In this document: piece by piece, positions 54,583 through 64,000 of the stretch
Layout of the letters: every line of letters starts with the position of its first letter
How positions within the stretch are numbered: position 1 is the first letter of the stretch
Assembly: GCA_905220665.1 (NCBI GenBank)
Contig: CAJNAR010000170.1
Coordinates: 248,001-312,000, forward strand
Source: Albugo candida
Taxonomy: Eukaryota; Oomycota; Peronosporomycetes; Albuginales; Albuginaceae
Length of the DNA stretch: 64,000 nucleotides
Reading direction: 5' to 3'
Position numbers and translations under genes: made by a program
Notes under the pieces: model-generated
The model's database searches: none
Told to the model about the DNA's origin: nothing
The model's input: the letters and a program-made list of their open reading frames with translations, nothing else

Positions 54583-56600
54583 TCAACTTGCACTCTCGCG
54601 AATTCCAATTTCATTGCGTAGTTGCAGTAATTGCTGTGCACCAAGTGGCTTCGTCAGGTAATAAGCAAGCTGCACAGCTGACGGGATATGCTTGAGTTTG
54701 ATCTCGCCTAGTTCAACGTGGTCCCGAACAAAATGCATCCTGAGGTCATTGTGTTTAGCTCTTGGTGTATAGCCTTGATTCATCGAAATACCTATCGCCA
54801 ATTTGCTGTCCATATGCACTGTAGTCGCGGTCTTTCACGTGACACCTATCTCTTTGAGCAAGTAACTAATCCATATAATTTTCTGTGTATCAAGTGCCAG
54901 TGCGATATGTTCCGCTTCAGCAGATGACAAAGCTACTGAAGTTTGGCGTTTGCTTTTGTATACGACAACCGCGCCACCGAGCAAAATCAATACACCTGAT
55001 GTAGAGCGACGAGTCTTTTTTCAATTATCCAATTCGCGTCACAGTGTGCCCGAAGCATGATCTTGTTGTCGTCCGATTCCTTGTACGTGATTCCGTGCGA
55101 TTGTGTTCCCATAAGATAGTGTAAAACGCGTAAAGCCGCGCGCCAGTGCATCGGTCGTGGCTGGTCCAAGTACTGCGATAATACTGACTTCGCATAGCTA
55201 TTATCTGGTCGCGTTGCGTTCTCAATTTACAGCAGCGAACCGACCAAGTTGCGGTACGAAGTGCTGTCTTTCAGCACTGGGTGTAACTCATCAGGAGTCA
55301 AGTCCTGGCCTGTACAGATAGGATTGCGAACTGCATAGACCCCATTTTGATAAAATTTCGAGACCAACTTCGCAACAAAATTGGGACTGTTTTAACACCA
55401 ACTCCCTTTTTCTCGTGAATAATTCACTTCCATGCCCAAAATAAATCGCTCAGCTCCAATTGACTTGACAGTAAAATGAACTGTTAATTCCTTGTAGATC
55501 GTGTCTGCCTCAGCATCTGACTTGCTTTCAACTAGGAGGTCGTCCACATACAAGACTATGTATGTGAGTGACTTGATGTTTGCATGATTGCATCGAACAA
55601 AAATACATGTGTGTCTGCTCGACATTGTTCGAATCCCACAGTGGACAACACGGAGCATTTGTTCTTGTGCCAGACCGCAGCCGCTTGCTTCAACCCATAT
55701 AAGATGCGTCGTAATTTGCACACCTTTCTAAGTGCAATCTCAGCTCCAAGGGATGGCTCCATGAAAACTTCTTCTTTCAAGTCACCATTTAGAAATGCAG
55801 TTTCCACGACAAATTGTCGGATTTTTTTTTATTACGTATTGCATGCTGTAGCAACCGACAGAAACACAAGAATCGTATTTGAGCATGCAACAGGTGAATA
55901 TGTGTCGAAGTAATTGAAGCCATGCGTTTGCGAATATCCGAGGACAATTAAATGTGCTTTGTAACGAACGATATAACCGTTTTCATCGTAGTTATGCCCA
56001 AATACCCACTTGTGACCTATGACCTTGACACCGGAAGGACGGTAGACAACATGCCATGTCTGGTTCTTCGATTCACATTTTGTGGCAAAATATCCTTCCT
56101 TGAATCCGGCATCCACTCCATGAGACATTTCCTCTCCAACAGCTTCTGAAACCACTTGCAAGAGATCACAGTGTTCTCTTCTTTGTTTTGTAAATGTCCA
56201 TTTCGAATTTTATCACAACTTTTCTTTTGAATACTGGGTCTCTAAAGCACCGAGCATCCATTTGGCATTGCATTTGGATCCGCATGTTCACGTATCTCTG
56301 CAATCCGTGCTGATCCAAGATTCTGTAATTTTGGTTTCTCAGCCGCTAAATTCTTGAACCTGCATACGATAGTGTGATATCCATGATTATCGTACACCTT
56401 TCTTTATCTATATTTGACAATACCCATTAATCGGCCCTCCTTCTGCCCAAAACTTCATCGAGTCTTGTTCGATCACTTCCATCGAGTCTTTTTCTATTTC
56501 AAACTACAGTATTTCTCCGTCTTCCACACATCCAAACAAGCTAATACCGGCATGCCAAATGGCTTGTTCGATCATGTTTCGAACGCCAGCAGCGTGTTGT
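54583..56600 (-). mobile_element. Decayed Ty1/Copia retrotransposon (copy 2)
   Basis: Minus-strand fragments in order: linker and integrase debris near 56.6-56.2 kb; RT start near 56.16-55.83 kb (HKWVFGHNYDENG, YKAHLIVLGYSQTHGFNYFD); RT core near 55.8-55.4 kb (ETAFLNGDLKEEVFM, LYGLKQAA, YVDDLLV); GSLLYLT-like to RNase H pieces near 55.2 kb (WRAALRVLHYLMGTQ); and the RNase H end at 54819-54583 (KHNDLRMHFVRDHV). It is riddled with frameshifts. It is less decayed in RT than copy 1 and appears to be a different lineage. LTRs not found. Confidence 0.82.
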
Positions 56601-57484
56601 AATATCTCTTCACGAAAACTTTTTCGTGATTTGCTATCGTCCCTCAATACTTCAGGTTCTTTGAATTCTGGGGTGCATTAAATATCCGTGTGTCCTCTGA
56701 GACGTCTGATCTCTCGAAATACTCTATCCTCCTCCGTTATCTCTCGTCCGTGATTCCCTCATCAAATGGTCCAGCTGGATTTGATCGTTGCAACGCTCGG
56801 GTTGCTTTGGGCTCCTCATAGTCGGACGCTATTCTCTCGCTCCTCATTCATCCCCTGGCCGTCAAAATCATGTCTCCAACTGGAGTGTTCTTTGCCAGAC
56901 TTCTGCAAAGACATTTATTTTCACTGAAGTCAACTTTGTCCTGTCTCCACGACGTGATTTGTCTTACACAAATCTTCTACAAAGCAATCCAGACGACAGC
57001 TTTGTCGATCGCTTGACTGATTGCTGTTTCGATGTAAGTACGTATACCTCGTCATGTTCTCTCCTTACGAAAATCTAGAAAGATATCAGCCCAGTTCCTA
57101 TCCCGAAACGTTAGAGCTGCAACCGGTTCCTGACTTAATATATAAACGGCACTAACCTATCTATAAAACCTCTTTGTATATGCAAGAATGATACGGAATA
57201 ATATTAGGGTGCGAGTATTGCCACAAACGTTTTCACTATGGGTTTGACTAATGCTTACAGACAAAACATCTCTGATTGGCTTATTTGTGTAAGATTAATA
57301 TAATTGGTCGATAAGATAGCTATGTCACTGCATCAATGTAAGATATATTATGAAGCTTCTCCATTCTATAAAGTCAAAATAAATGCAATAATACCGGCGC
57401 TGAACACGCTTACGTAAATATCATTTCGTTTCTTATTCGTACAAGATATTTGAATAGTCGTAATAAACATTTCCAGCAAGTATT
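56601..57484. other. Gene-poor stretch
   Basis: Probably the remains of the 5' part of Copia copy 2 followed by unassigned AT-rich DNA. The plus-strand frame at 56788-57078 has no recognisable content. Confidence 0.35.
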
Positions 57485-60067
57485 TTACTCCATTTGAGAT
57501 AGCCTAGGCATCGCGCTAAACATGCTTCGCGACGAAGCACCATCAGAAAAAGGTCGCTGACTGATATCATAAGCTTTCTCCACTTCGATCTTCAAAGTTC
57601 GCATTTGCAAAATTCCTATAGAGAAGAGAATGGGAAGTTCCGCGTTCTTGAACTCAATCTCCATGACGTTCAAAGATGCAATACCACGAATTCTTCATTC
57701 GGTCCCTCGCACCAATGTTTTATTTGTTGTCGTGCTTATTGCTCGGTTGGAGAATTCACGCACGAATACTGTGCGAGTTTCTTGACTTCTGCGAAATCTG
57801 GATGTAAATTGACGGCGCATACCCCTTCCCGACACAAACGATTGAAATCCGGTGGTTTTACATTCAAATGCACCAAAGTGAAGCGGTTGCTCACTTTGTA
57901 CGCAAATGTGCGCTAATCATCCAAATAAAATTGCCCTTTGGCTGAAATACTCGCATTCAACGTGATCCGCAGACCTCACCGGATAATGATGCATCAATGC
58001 AGAACTTCGGCGAAAGTGACATTTTCGTGTGGCAATACTTAGCCGCGGAATATGTTCGAGGGACACTGTTATCCCGTCATGAAGCTTCCCTTGACCGGGA
58101 ATTGGCTTGTACTGCTGAAAACACTGTACAAAATGGAATTGAACGCTAAGAACATGGGGAGATACTAATGATACCCGGCTTTACCACTGGATGGATCAAA
58201 GGATCAGAACCCAATACGAACGCATTTTCTTGATGCAAACATTCATCAGAATGGTTCCACATTGAACGGATTATCGGAAGCCCTTGAGTTTCAAAAATGT
58301 AGAAGAGTGTTTACAGATGTGGAAGCAAGCTGTATCGCACGGATACCCGAGCGAATGAGTGACGTGTGTGGTTCACCGAAAACCCATGTCTCACGCCGAT
58401 GATGTGCTTGTCCACGGTAGAACGGGTGGTACGCTTCAGCTTGATACTTCAATATCAGCACCGAAAAATGTGAGACCCGCAACCGACATGGATAAGAGCC
58501 TTTTTATCCTTTATCTGAGATCTTCATATCCTCTTGAATCCCGATATCACGCCCAGAGTGCAAGATCAATGACGGTAACTATCGTATCAATTGTACTTCC
58601 GCAGTCGCCTTCTGCATATGGAATCCATACAAATCGTGCTATTCTCTCCCAAATTCAAACATCCTTATGCGTCGATACTTCGAAACCATTGAACACTGAT
58701 GCCTCATTTATATGGTTCCAAGTGTACAGAGAAGAAGTTCATCCGTGAGATTCGTTCCCATGCTCATCCTTGACGTAATGTCCCACAGATTTCGATTTGA
58801 AATGCACGTACTTCGCGGAACCAATCTGGTCAAGGGAATCTACGATCGTGAAAACCTTGCGTTTAAGAATCGCTAAGTTCTCTGCACTGAATTGGTGTTG
58901 GGAAATGAATTGGCCCACGTGAAATACCGTATTCCATCAGTATGTTCGATATCCAGCCACAAGACATCGTACGGGATTTTGCGTTGATCAACGCCACGTT
59001 CGTTTTTCTAGTTCCAGCGACACTGATGGTGCCCTAGTGTGCAAAGAGGTGATGGGGAAGCAGTTCCGATCAATGAAAATACTGCTTGGAGAAGGATTGA
59101 TGTAGAGGATAAATCAGGAACAGCACGTCACTCAGTCATTTAATGGCTCGTCACCTTGCGTGTGCTTGCATCAGTTATCACATCCACAAATGTATCGGAT
59201 GAATTGTGCCAAAAAACAACACACATCGGCGGCCATCAAAAGAGAAATGGAGCCATAGAAAGCCATTGGAACGTCCAACTCTACACAAAGATATCGAGGT
59301 TGTGAGGAGGCGAGATGGATTACTTACTATCTCATCATTATAAATGTTTCTTTCAACATGCAATCGACCGCGTGCTTGGGAAGTCCATACAACTGGCGAA
59401 GGTGCTGCGAATTGAAAAAGAGATAACGTTTCAAATGGAACTGGGACCGAATACGGTATCAGCATGATCGCCAAAATGATCCTCCCAGCCGTCATCTGTT
59501 CTTTCAATATCAGTACTGATATTCTTATCAGTAGAAGCTTGGCTTGTTTGGTTCGATCGATGCGATTGCGCGACAAATTGCTTGATGGGACATAGCGGCT
59601 GAACCCTATCGCATCTTCATATTCTGGTTGTAACATGGACTTTGAATATTGTTTCATCGTTTTCAGGACGAAGTATGGTTCGGTGTCACTCGGTCCTAAC
59701 AGAATTCCGTGAATACGTGTGGCGTGAGCAATATATGCAGCTTCTCTAGCTCACTCGTGAGGTGACCGCACCAACGTCTTGATGAATTGGCGGATGGCGA
59801 CGAACCGAGTGCTTTCGAAGAATCACGCGAAGATGCGTCATAGCACGCGTCTCATATAAATGTTATACTGCAAAGAGGATTGCATCAAGGATGACTCATG
59901 GTGAAGACGACAGTTGGCATTCCGACCTTGAACTCCCACGAAGTTGTATAAGAACTTGAAGCGCACAGATTCCATACAAATATCTTTTCAACACAGAAGG
60001 TGGAACGATCATACGGATACAGCGAGTTGAGGTTCATATCCTTCAGAAAGTGTCCTGGAGACTTCAA
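57485..60067 (-). pseudogene. Glucosidase II alpha subunit (GH31) pseudogene
   Basis: Pieces of a GH31 alpha-glucosidase run along the minus strand in the right order but in changing frames. FETLSLFQFAAPSPVVW is near 59.4 kb. IPYDVLWLDIEHTDGIRYFT is near 58.95 kb, then KVFTIVDSLDQIG and HYVKDEHGN near 58.83 kb. EAYHPFYRGQAHHRRETWVF is near 58.4 kb, RYSLLP and GLPIIRSMW near 58.3 kb. A C-terminal piece ending at 57485 contains SIGILQMRTLKIEVEKAYDI. Stops and frame changes lie between the blocks, and the stretch between the nucleophile loop and the PFYRGQAH block seems deleted or scrambled. The live enzyme trims glucose from N-glycans in the ER. A working copy presumably exists elsewhere. Confidence 0.8.
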
Positions 60068-60313
60068 ATAGGACCGTTTTCTTCACTTATAAGATTTTAT
60101 GTTCGCAGCATCTTGCGGAGAGGAGCACTTTGAGATGTACTGGGCCATTTCACTAAAGAATTGCTTGGTCCAGTCTAGGATAGAAGATTAAGTGGGTGAA
60201 AAAAATACTGAATGTTTATTAAGCATGAATCTTGTCTTAAAGCGAACTATCTTTTAATCATTGGCCATAAGGATATGCACGGCATTTCATCCTAGCTGCG
60301 CAGTGACGTGAAG

Positions 60314-61339
60314 CTAGCAGATCACACATCGATAACCTTTAGTTGAAGTGCTCACCTCACGATCCGGTTGACGACCAGGAAAGATTTGGTACGTTTTAGT
60401 GACACCTTGGGTATTGATATTGATGGTGCAAATATCCAATAATAGAACGCCAATAACCCAATTTCGATCATTGATTGGGACGAACTCGCTAAAACGAATC
60501 ACGCGGGCATTCCGTTTAATGAGAAATTGAGGTCCGTCTTGTCCGTCCGATGATTCTCTCTCAAAATCTATTTGACCGAGTTCTAAATTTTGATCAGGTA
60601 GATCGTGCTGAATTTTCTGAATCTGTCCATATACTTCTTCTGGAATCTTAATCCGATGGTTGCCGAATTGAACGGCGATTTTCTGATTAGAAAAAGACTT
60701 ATCGCCGTATTTAATTTCAGTGCAAGTCAATGGGCCCGGTCTGAACTTGCTGCCATCTGTGAACTGCATACGCTCTACAGCATATTCAGATATAGAGCTT
60801 GAGTGCTTTGTTGAGAAAGAATAGACTCCTTTTTGAGCCAAGTCTATAAAATCGTCAGGATTGAGTGCAAGTCTTCCAGATTGCATGCGGTTGAGCTTTG
60901 CAGAATAGTGCAACTTTTCCACTTTTGACAAATTGATTTCCCAGCATCCTGATGTATGGATTAAGTTCACACCTTCACGATGTTCCTTGCTTGCTGGTTT
61001 ATAGTAAGAGATCCCTTCGACCACAACAGATTCACGTCTTTGGCAGATTTTATAAGTAAAGTACCCGTTATCTACAAAATTTCCAACTTCAATGCCAGGA
61101 AGGCAGCGTTGAAGTGTTTCATCAACATCGTTCGAACCATCCAAATAAAATGCCATTATGAATTTTTTCGGTTCTATTTGCACTATTTCAACCTTCAGCC
61201 CCCATAGGTTTCGCTTCTTTCCGACGAAATAAGTCTCGAACTTTTCCAATATCATGTAATCACCGCATACAGATTGAAGATACGCTGCCCATGCCCCAAG
61301 GGCGCCGATACAGTACACTTTGAGCTGAGAGATCTTCAT
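60314..61339 (-). CDS. Secreted protein, possibly an inactive aspartic-protease fold (candidate effector)
   Basis: An intact intronless 341-residue frame in a repeat-rich tract. The N-terminus MKISQLKVYCIGALGAWAAY has a basic start and hydrophobic core; cleavage is likely near SVCG|DY. The mature part resembles a pepsin-type fold: KKFIMAFYLDGSNDV stands where active enzymes have the first Asp-Thr-Gly-Ser, and RNWVIGVLLLDI matches the 'ILG..FL' block near the end. The catalytic motifs are not conserved, so proteolysis is doubtful. Such secreted, catalytically dead proteins are good effector or inhibitor candidates. No RxLR, CHxC or LxLFLAK motif was found. The fold assignment is tentative. Confidence 0.65.
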   Translation of the reverse strand: MKISQLKVYCIGALGAWAAYLQSVCGDYMILEKFETYFVGKKRNLWGLKVEIVQIEPKKFIMAFYLDGSNDVDETLQRCLPGIEVGNFVDNGYFTYKICQRRESVVVEGISYYKPASKEHREGVNLIHTSGCWEINLSKVEKLHYSAKLNRMQSGRLALNPDDFIDLAQKGVYSFSTKHSSSISEYAVERMQFTDGSKFRPGPLTCTEIKYGDKSFSNQKIAVQFGNHRIKIPEEVYGQIQKIQHDLPDQNLELGQIDFERESSDGQDGPQFLIKRNARVIRFSEFVPINDRNWVIGVLLLDICTININTQGVTKTYQIFPGRQPDREVSTSTKGYRCVIC

Positions 61340-61539
61340 CGATGTTTACTGTCGTGCGAATTTTGAATAGTGATGAAGGAGCATTCGATGATTAATATAT
61401 GTGAAAGCGCACGGGCTATATACATCCTCCCTCCTAAATTGTGAGTTCTCCGCTGCTTTAATGCGTAGCCAACTCTGGTTTAGGTTCTGTTTTCGAAATA
61501 TTCACAATAAGGTTGCACAGCTCGTTAAGTAGATAAAGT
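61340..61539. other. Upstream region of the secreted-protein gene, partly repeat
   Basis: This should contain the promoter of the secreted-protein gene. From about 61490 a partial unit of the 319-bp tandem repeat begins (AAGGTTGCACA...). Confidence 0.35.
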
Positions 61540-62277
61540 CGGTAACGATTTTGAATTATACTTAGAGACATAGAAGCGAGCCTTTGAACATGCAGGTGAG
61601 ACACAGATGTGCACATCGACACATTCGTGCTTTTCCTGCATGTGGACAGCTTTGATGGAACAAATGCGTAATTTGCGCAAGTAAAAGAATAGAATACCTT
61701 TCTAAAAAACATGGAAAGAATCGTACAACATTTTAGAGTTGGGAGGCAAGGTAAACATTTATTTTACGTAGTCATTGCATATATTCTAGATTTGTGGAAT
61801 TATCCATGCGCAAAGTTATTATTACAGTAAAGTTGCACACATTCCTGGGTATATGAATTGGTAACGGTTCCAAAATTATCCGACCGTTCTTTGCGAGGAT
61901 GAAAGCGAAGCTTTGAACATGCAAGTGAGAGACAAAGGTGCACAGCAACGTACTCGGGTTTTCTAAGAGGGGATATTGACGGTCACGGGCTCATGATAGG
62001 AAAGGTAGTTGAAAAAGCAGCTAACAGTGTAATGATATCCTTGACAATCTAAGAGCGGATAACTTTGATGTAACAAAATGCGTATTAGCATAAGTAACAA
62101 AATAAAGAGTTCCCTTTCTGAGAACATGGAAAGATGTTTACAACATTCTAGATGTGGGAGGTAACGTAAGCATTCCCCTTACCTAATCATTACATGTATT
62201 CTAAAAAAATTGCGAATAGTTATGCGCAACGTTATTCTTATACCAGGGTTACACACATTCCTGAGTATATAAATTGT
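61540..62277. repeat. Two-copy tandem repeat (about 319 bp unit), second copy carrying an insertion
   Basis: Unit 1 is about 61540-61859 and unit 2 about 61860-62277. Shared blocks include CTTTGAACATGCA, AACATGGAAAGA, TACAACATT and TGCACACATTCCTG / TACACACATTCCTGAGTATA. A partial unit lies upstream and another begins downstream. Unit 2 is longer because of an insert at about 61970-62055 that is bordered by CTAAGAG on both sides. Confidence 0.8.
61970..62055 (+). mobile_element. Small mobile insert with 7-bp flanking duplication
   Basis: About 79-86 bp between two copies of CTAAGAG (61963-61969 and 62049-62055) interrupts repeat unit 2; unit 1 has an uninterrupted equivalent site. The insert matches the repeat at 54213-54305 in the opposite orientation. 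A duplicated target of seven bases supports true transposition. Confidence 0.65.
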
Positions 62278-64000
62278 TAACGATTCCAAATTTTTGGAAG
62301 CTTGAATGCAATAGGCTGAAATAAACATATACGAGCACTTTAATGAGAAAACGAATACTTTCATGATTATAAGTTTAACAATCTCAAGTAACAAATTGAT
62401 TTAGCCGCCAGCAATGTGCTCCTCTATTCAAATCTTTGCTTACTTGCAGTAAGGTACGAAGGAAGAGATCAGTATGCATGTGTCTCTGAACAATCGATCA
62501 TAGATGCATCTACTCCTATCTCTGAGTCAGGCAAACGCAAATGTAACAAGGCCACCAAGAATAAGTCGAATCGACTTACTATTCAGGAGCACTTGTGAAA
62601 ACATCTGACTAGGCTTTCAACATCAATCGATCTTGTTTACAGTGCACAAAAGAGGTACGATGAAGCCTGCCGTGAGATTGTAAGGTCATGTCGTTCATAT
62701 ATGCCCTTTTTTTTATCAATTCCCGAGCATAGCGTACTATATAAAAGCACTGATATTTAGCAGTTGCGTTGCGATCAGTAGTTCTGAACTGAATTGAATG
62801 ACATGGTCTATTCTCCCCGTCTTTCGTTCGACTGCGGGCCACACCTTTGCTAGCTTAGCGATGTCTTTGACCATGAAACTGGGCACGTGAAGACTTTGAC
62901 TGTGAACCATCACTCCATCACTCTAGCTTTATCTATATCTCATAGTTCCGTGACTTTTGATTGAGCAAGAGCGCAACAGAATTACTGTGGAGATTGAAAC
63001 GCGCATATTGTAGAGGTCCGCACTTTGATTTGGTCGTGACATTCACCTTTGCGCACTGTCCAGCAGACTATAATCGTCCCTATCGAACGTTATGCTCTCC
63101 ATCAAAGCACGCCAGTAATCTGAATTTGCTAAATCGTCGTTGCACAACTACTAATACCATTGGATTCAATGAGTGAACGATTGCATTCTACGTGAGATAA
63201 ACGGGCAAAATTTTCAAGAGAAATTGAACGAAGACTCATTACTCTTTATTATACTCAGTGAAGTTCTGTAAACATGTTTGCGGCGAGTTGACTCGAAAAA
63301 ACTCGATTAGCATTGATGTCTATCACAACTTTAGTGGTCGGTACATCGGTCGTCAAGTAATGGTCCTTCACTTTCATGGTAGAGATCGCGACTTCACAAT
63401 CACAAATTTGAATCTTCTATATGCGCCGCGGTGGGTGTCACAGAAAATTTGTTCCGGTAGACTGTGTATCCAGTACGTATTTGCATCTCCACTTTCATAT
63501 TGCATTGAATTCAATGGGAACATTTATAAGCCGTGAATTTGGCTCAGGACAGTATATCCTCATACCTGTTCGAAAGGCTACGAGTAGTCTTATAAAGTCT
63601 CTCTAAGATCTTGATACCTTACTATAGGATGGATGAAATTACCACAGTAACAATAGTTTACACATTCGCTCGCTAGGTTGACTTTGTGTTGGACTTGCTG
63701 GTCTTTTACGTTTGATATCCTCTCTACAGAAGTATAATGCAACTAGTTGCTGTTTGTCAGGAAATGCCGCCTTACTTCTCGATGATGGACGCAGCGAGGA
63801 ATGTTACTCGTCTGCTTAGCATGTACCCTTACAAAATCACGAATACCCAAGAACAAACTGTGAACCTAACTTTATAGACTCATTGATTCCACACAAAAAG
63901 TCAATGACATTCGCGTCACAAAGCTGCAAAATTCTCACGAACACAGCCAAAGCGCCACAAAAATGATAAAAAAGCGACATGGTTCCCGTTTCTTGCAAAA
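62278..64000. other. Gene-poor window end
   Basis: No confident gene. A plus-strand stretch at about 62608-62755 (LSTSIDLVYSAQKRYDEACR) looks like a decayed exon. Frames at 63258-63536 and 62842-62609 have no recognised content. Confidence 0.35.

Overview
This window is nuclear DNA of a eukaryotic microbe, most likely an oomycete and possibly an Albugo-like white rust with a compact genome. The evidence is small GT-AG introns (about 46-74 nt), intergenic gaps often under 150 bp, cytosolic ribosomal protein genes, a likely flagellar gene, oomycete-style domain mixtures (PH + CAMK-type kinase; ankyrin + FYVE + TPR) and degraded Copia, Gypsy and LINE elements. The genus is an inference; no marker gene settles it. 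Exon joins were worked out by eye from splice sites, frame continuity and family motifs.

Layout. 1-0.9 kb: LINE debris. 0.9-2.5 kb: one arm of an inverted segmental duplication; the other arm is at 36.5-38.4 kb. 2.9-34 kb: a dense block of apparently intact housekeeping genes. These are porphobilinogen deaminase, PH-domain protein kinase, P5B-type ATPase, PP2C phosphatase, an RRG7-like mitochondrial nuclease-fold protein, M1 aminopeptidase, long-chain acyl-CoA synthetase, a glyoxalase-fold (VOC) protein, tRNA-Gly(CCC), a 2-phosphoglycerate kinase-like P-loop protein, an ankyrin/FYVE/TPR protein, an RNase III-fold protein, a CHZ histone chaperone, ribosomal protein eL37, the AFG1 ATPase, a ZIP zinc transporter, a lumazine-synthase-like fusion protein and ribosomal protein uL11. 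34-38.7 kb: a tetraspan membrane protein, a 107-bp tandem repeat, intact NDUFS7, a dead DUF4442 thioesterase copy and a small CFAP141-like gene. 38.7-64 kb: a gene-poor, repeat-rich tract with two decayed Copia elements, a Gypsy gag/LTR fragment, an ORF1-like element with tandem units, a Tc1/mariner-type transposon with a neighbouring MITE, a tRNA-derived SINE-like sequence, a decayed glucosidase II alpha gene and one intact secreted protein gene.

How it fits together. Several gene-rich-block products act in mitochondria or are probably targeted there (NDUFS7, AFG1, RRG7-like, perhaps the VOC protein), but there is no operon-like logic. The most interesting signal is the inverted duplication. 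The left arm keeps a working DUF4442 thioesterase but has lost NDUFS7 and the CFAP141-like gene. The right arm keeps working NDUFS7 and CFAP141-like genes but has lost the thioesterase. The arms have decayed in a complementary way and are now separated by about 34 kb. The second theme is the sharp change near 38.7 kb from compact genes to repeats, where the only convincing intact protein gene is a secreted, apparently inactive aspartic-protease-fold candidate effector.
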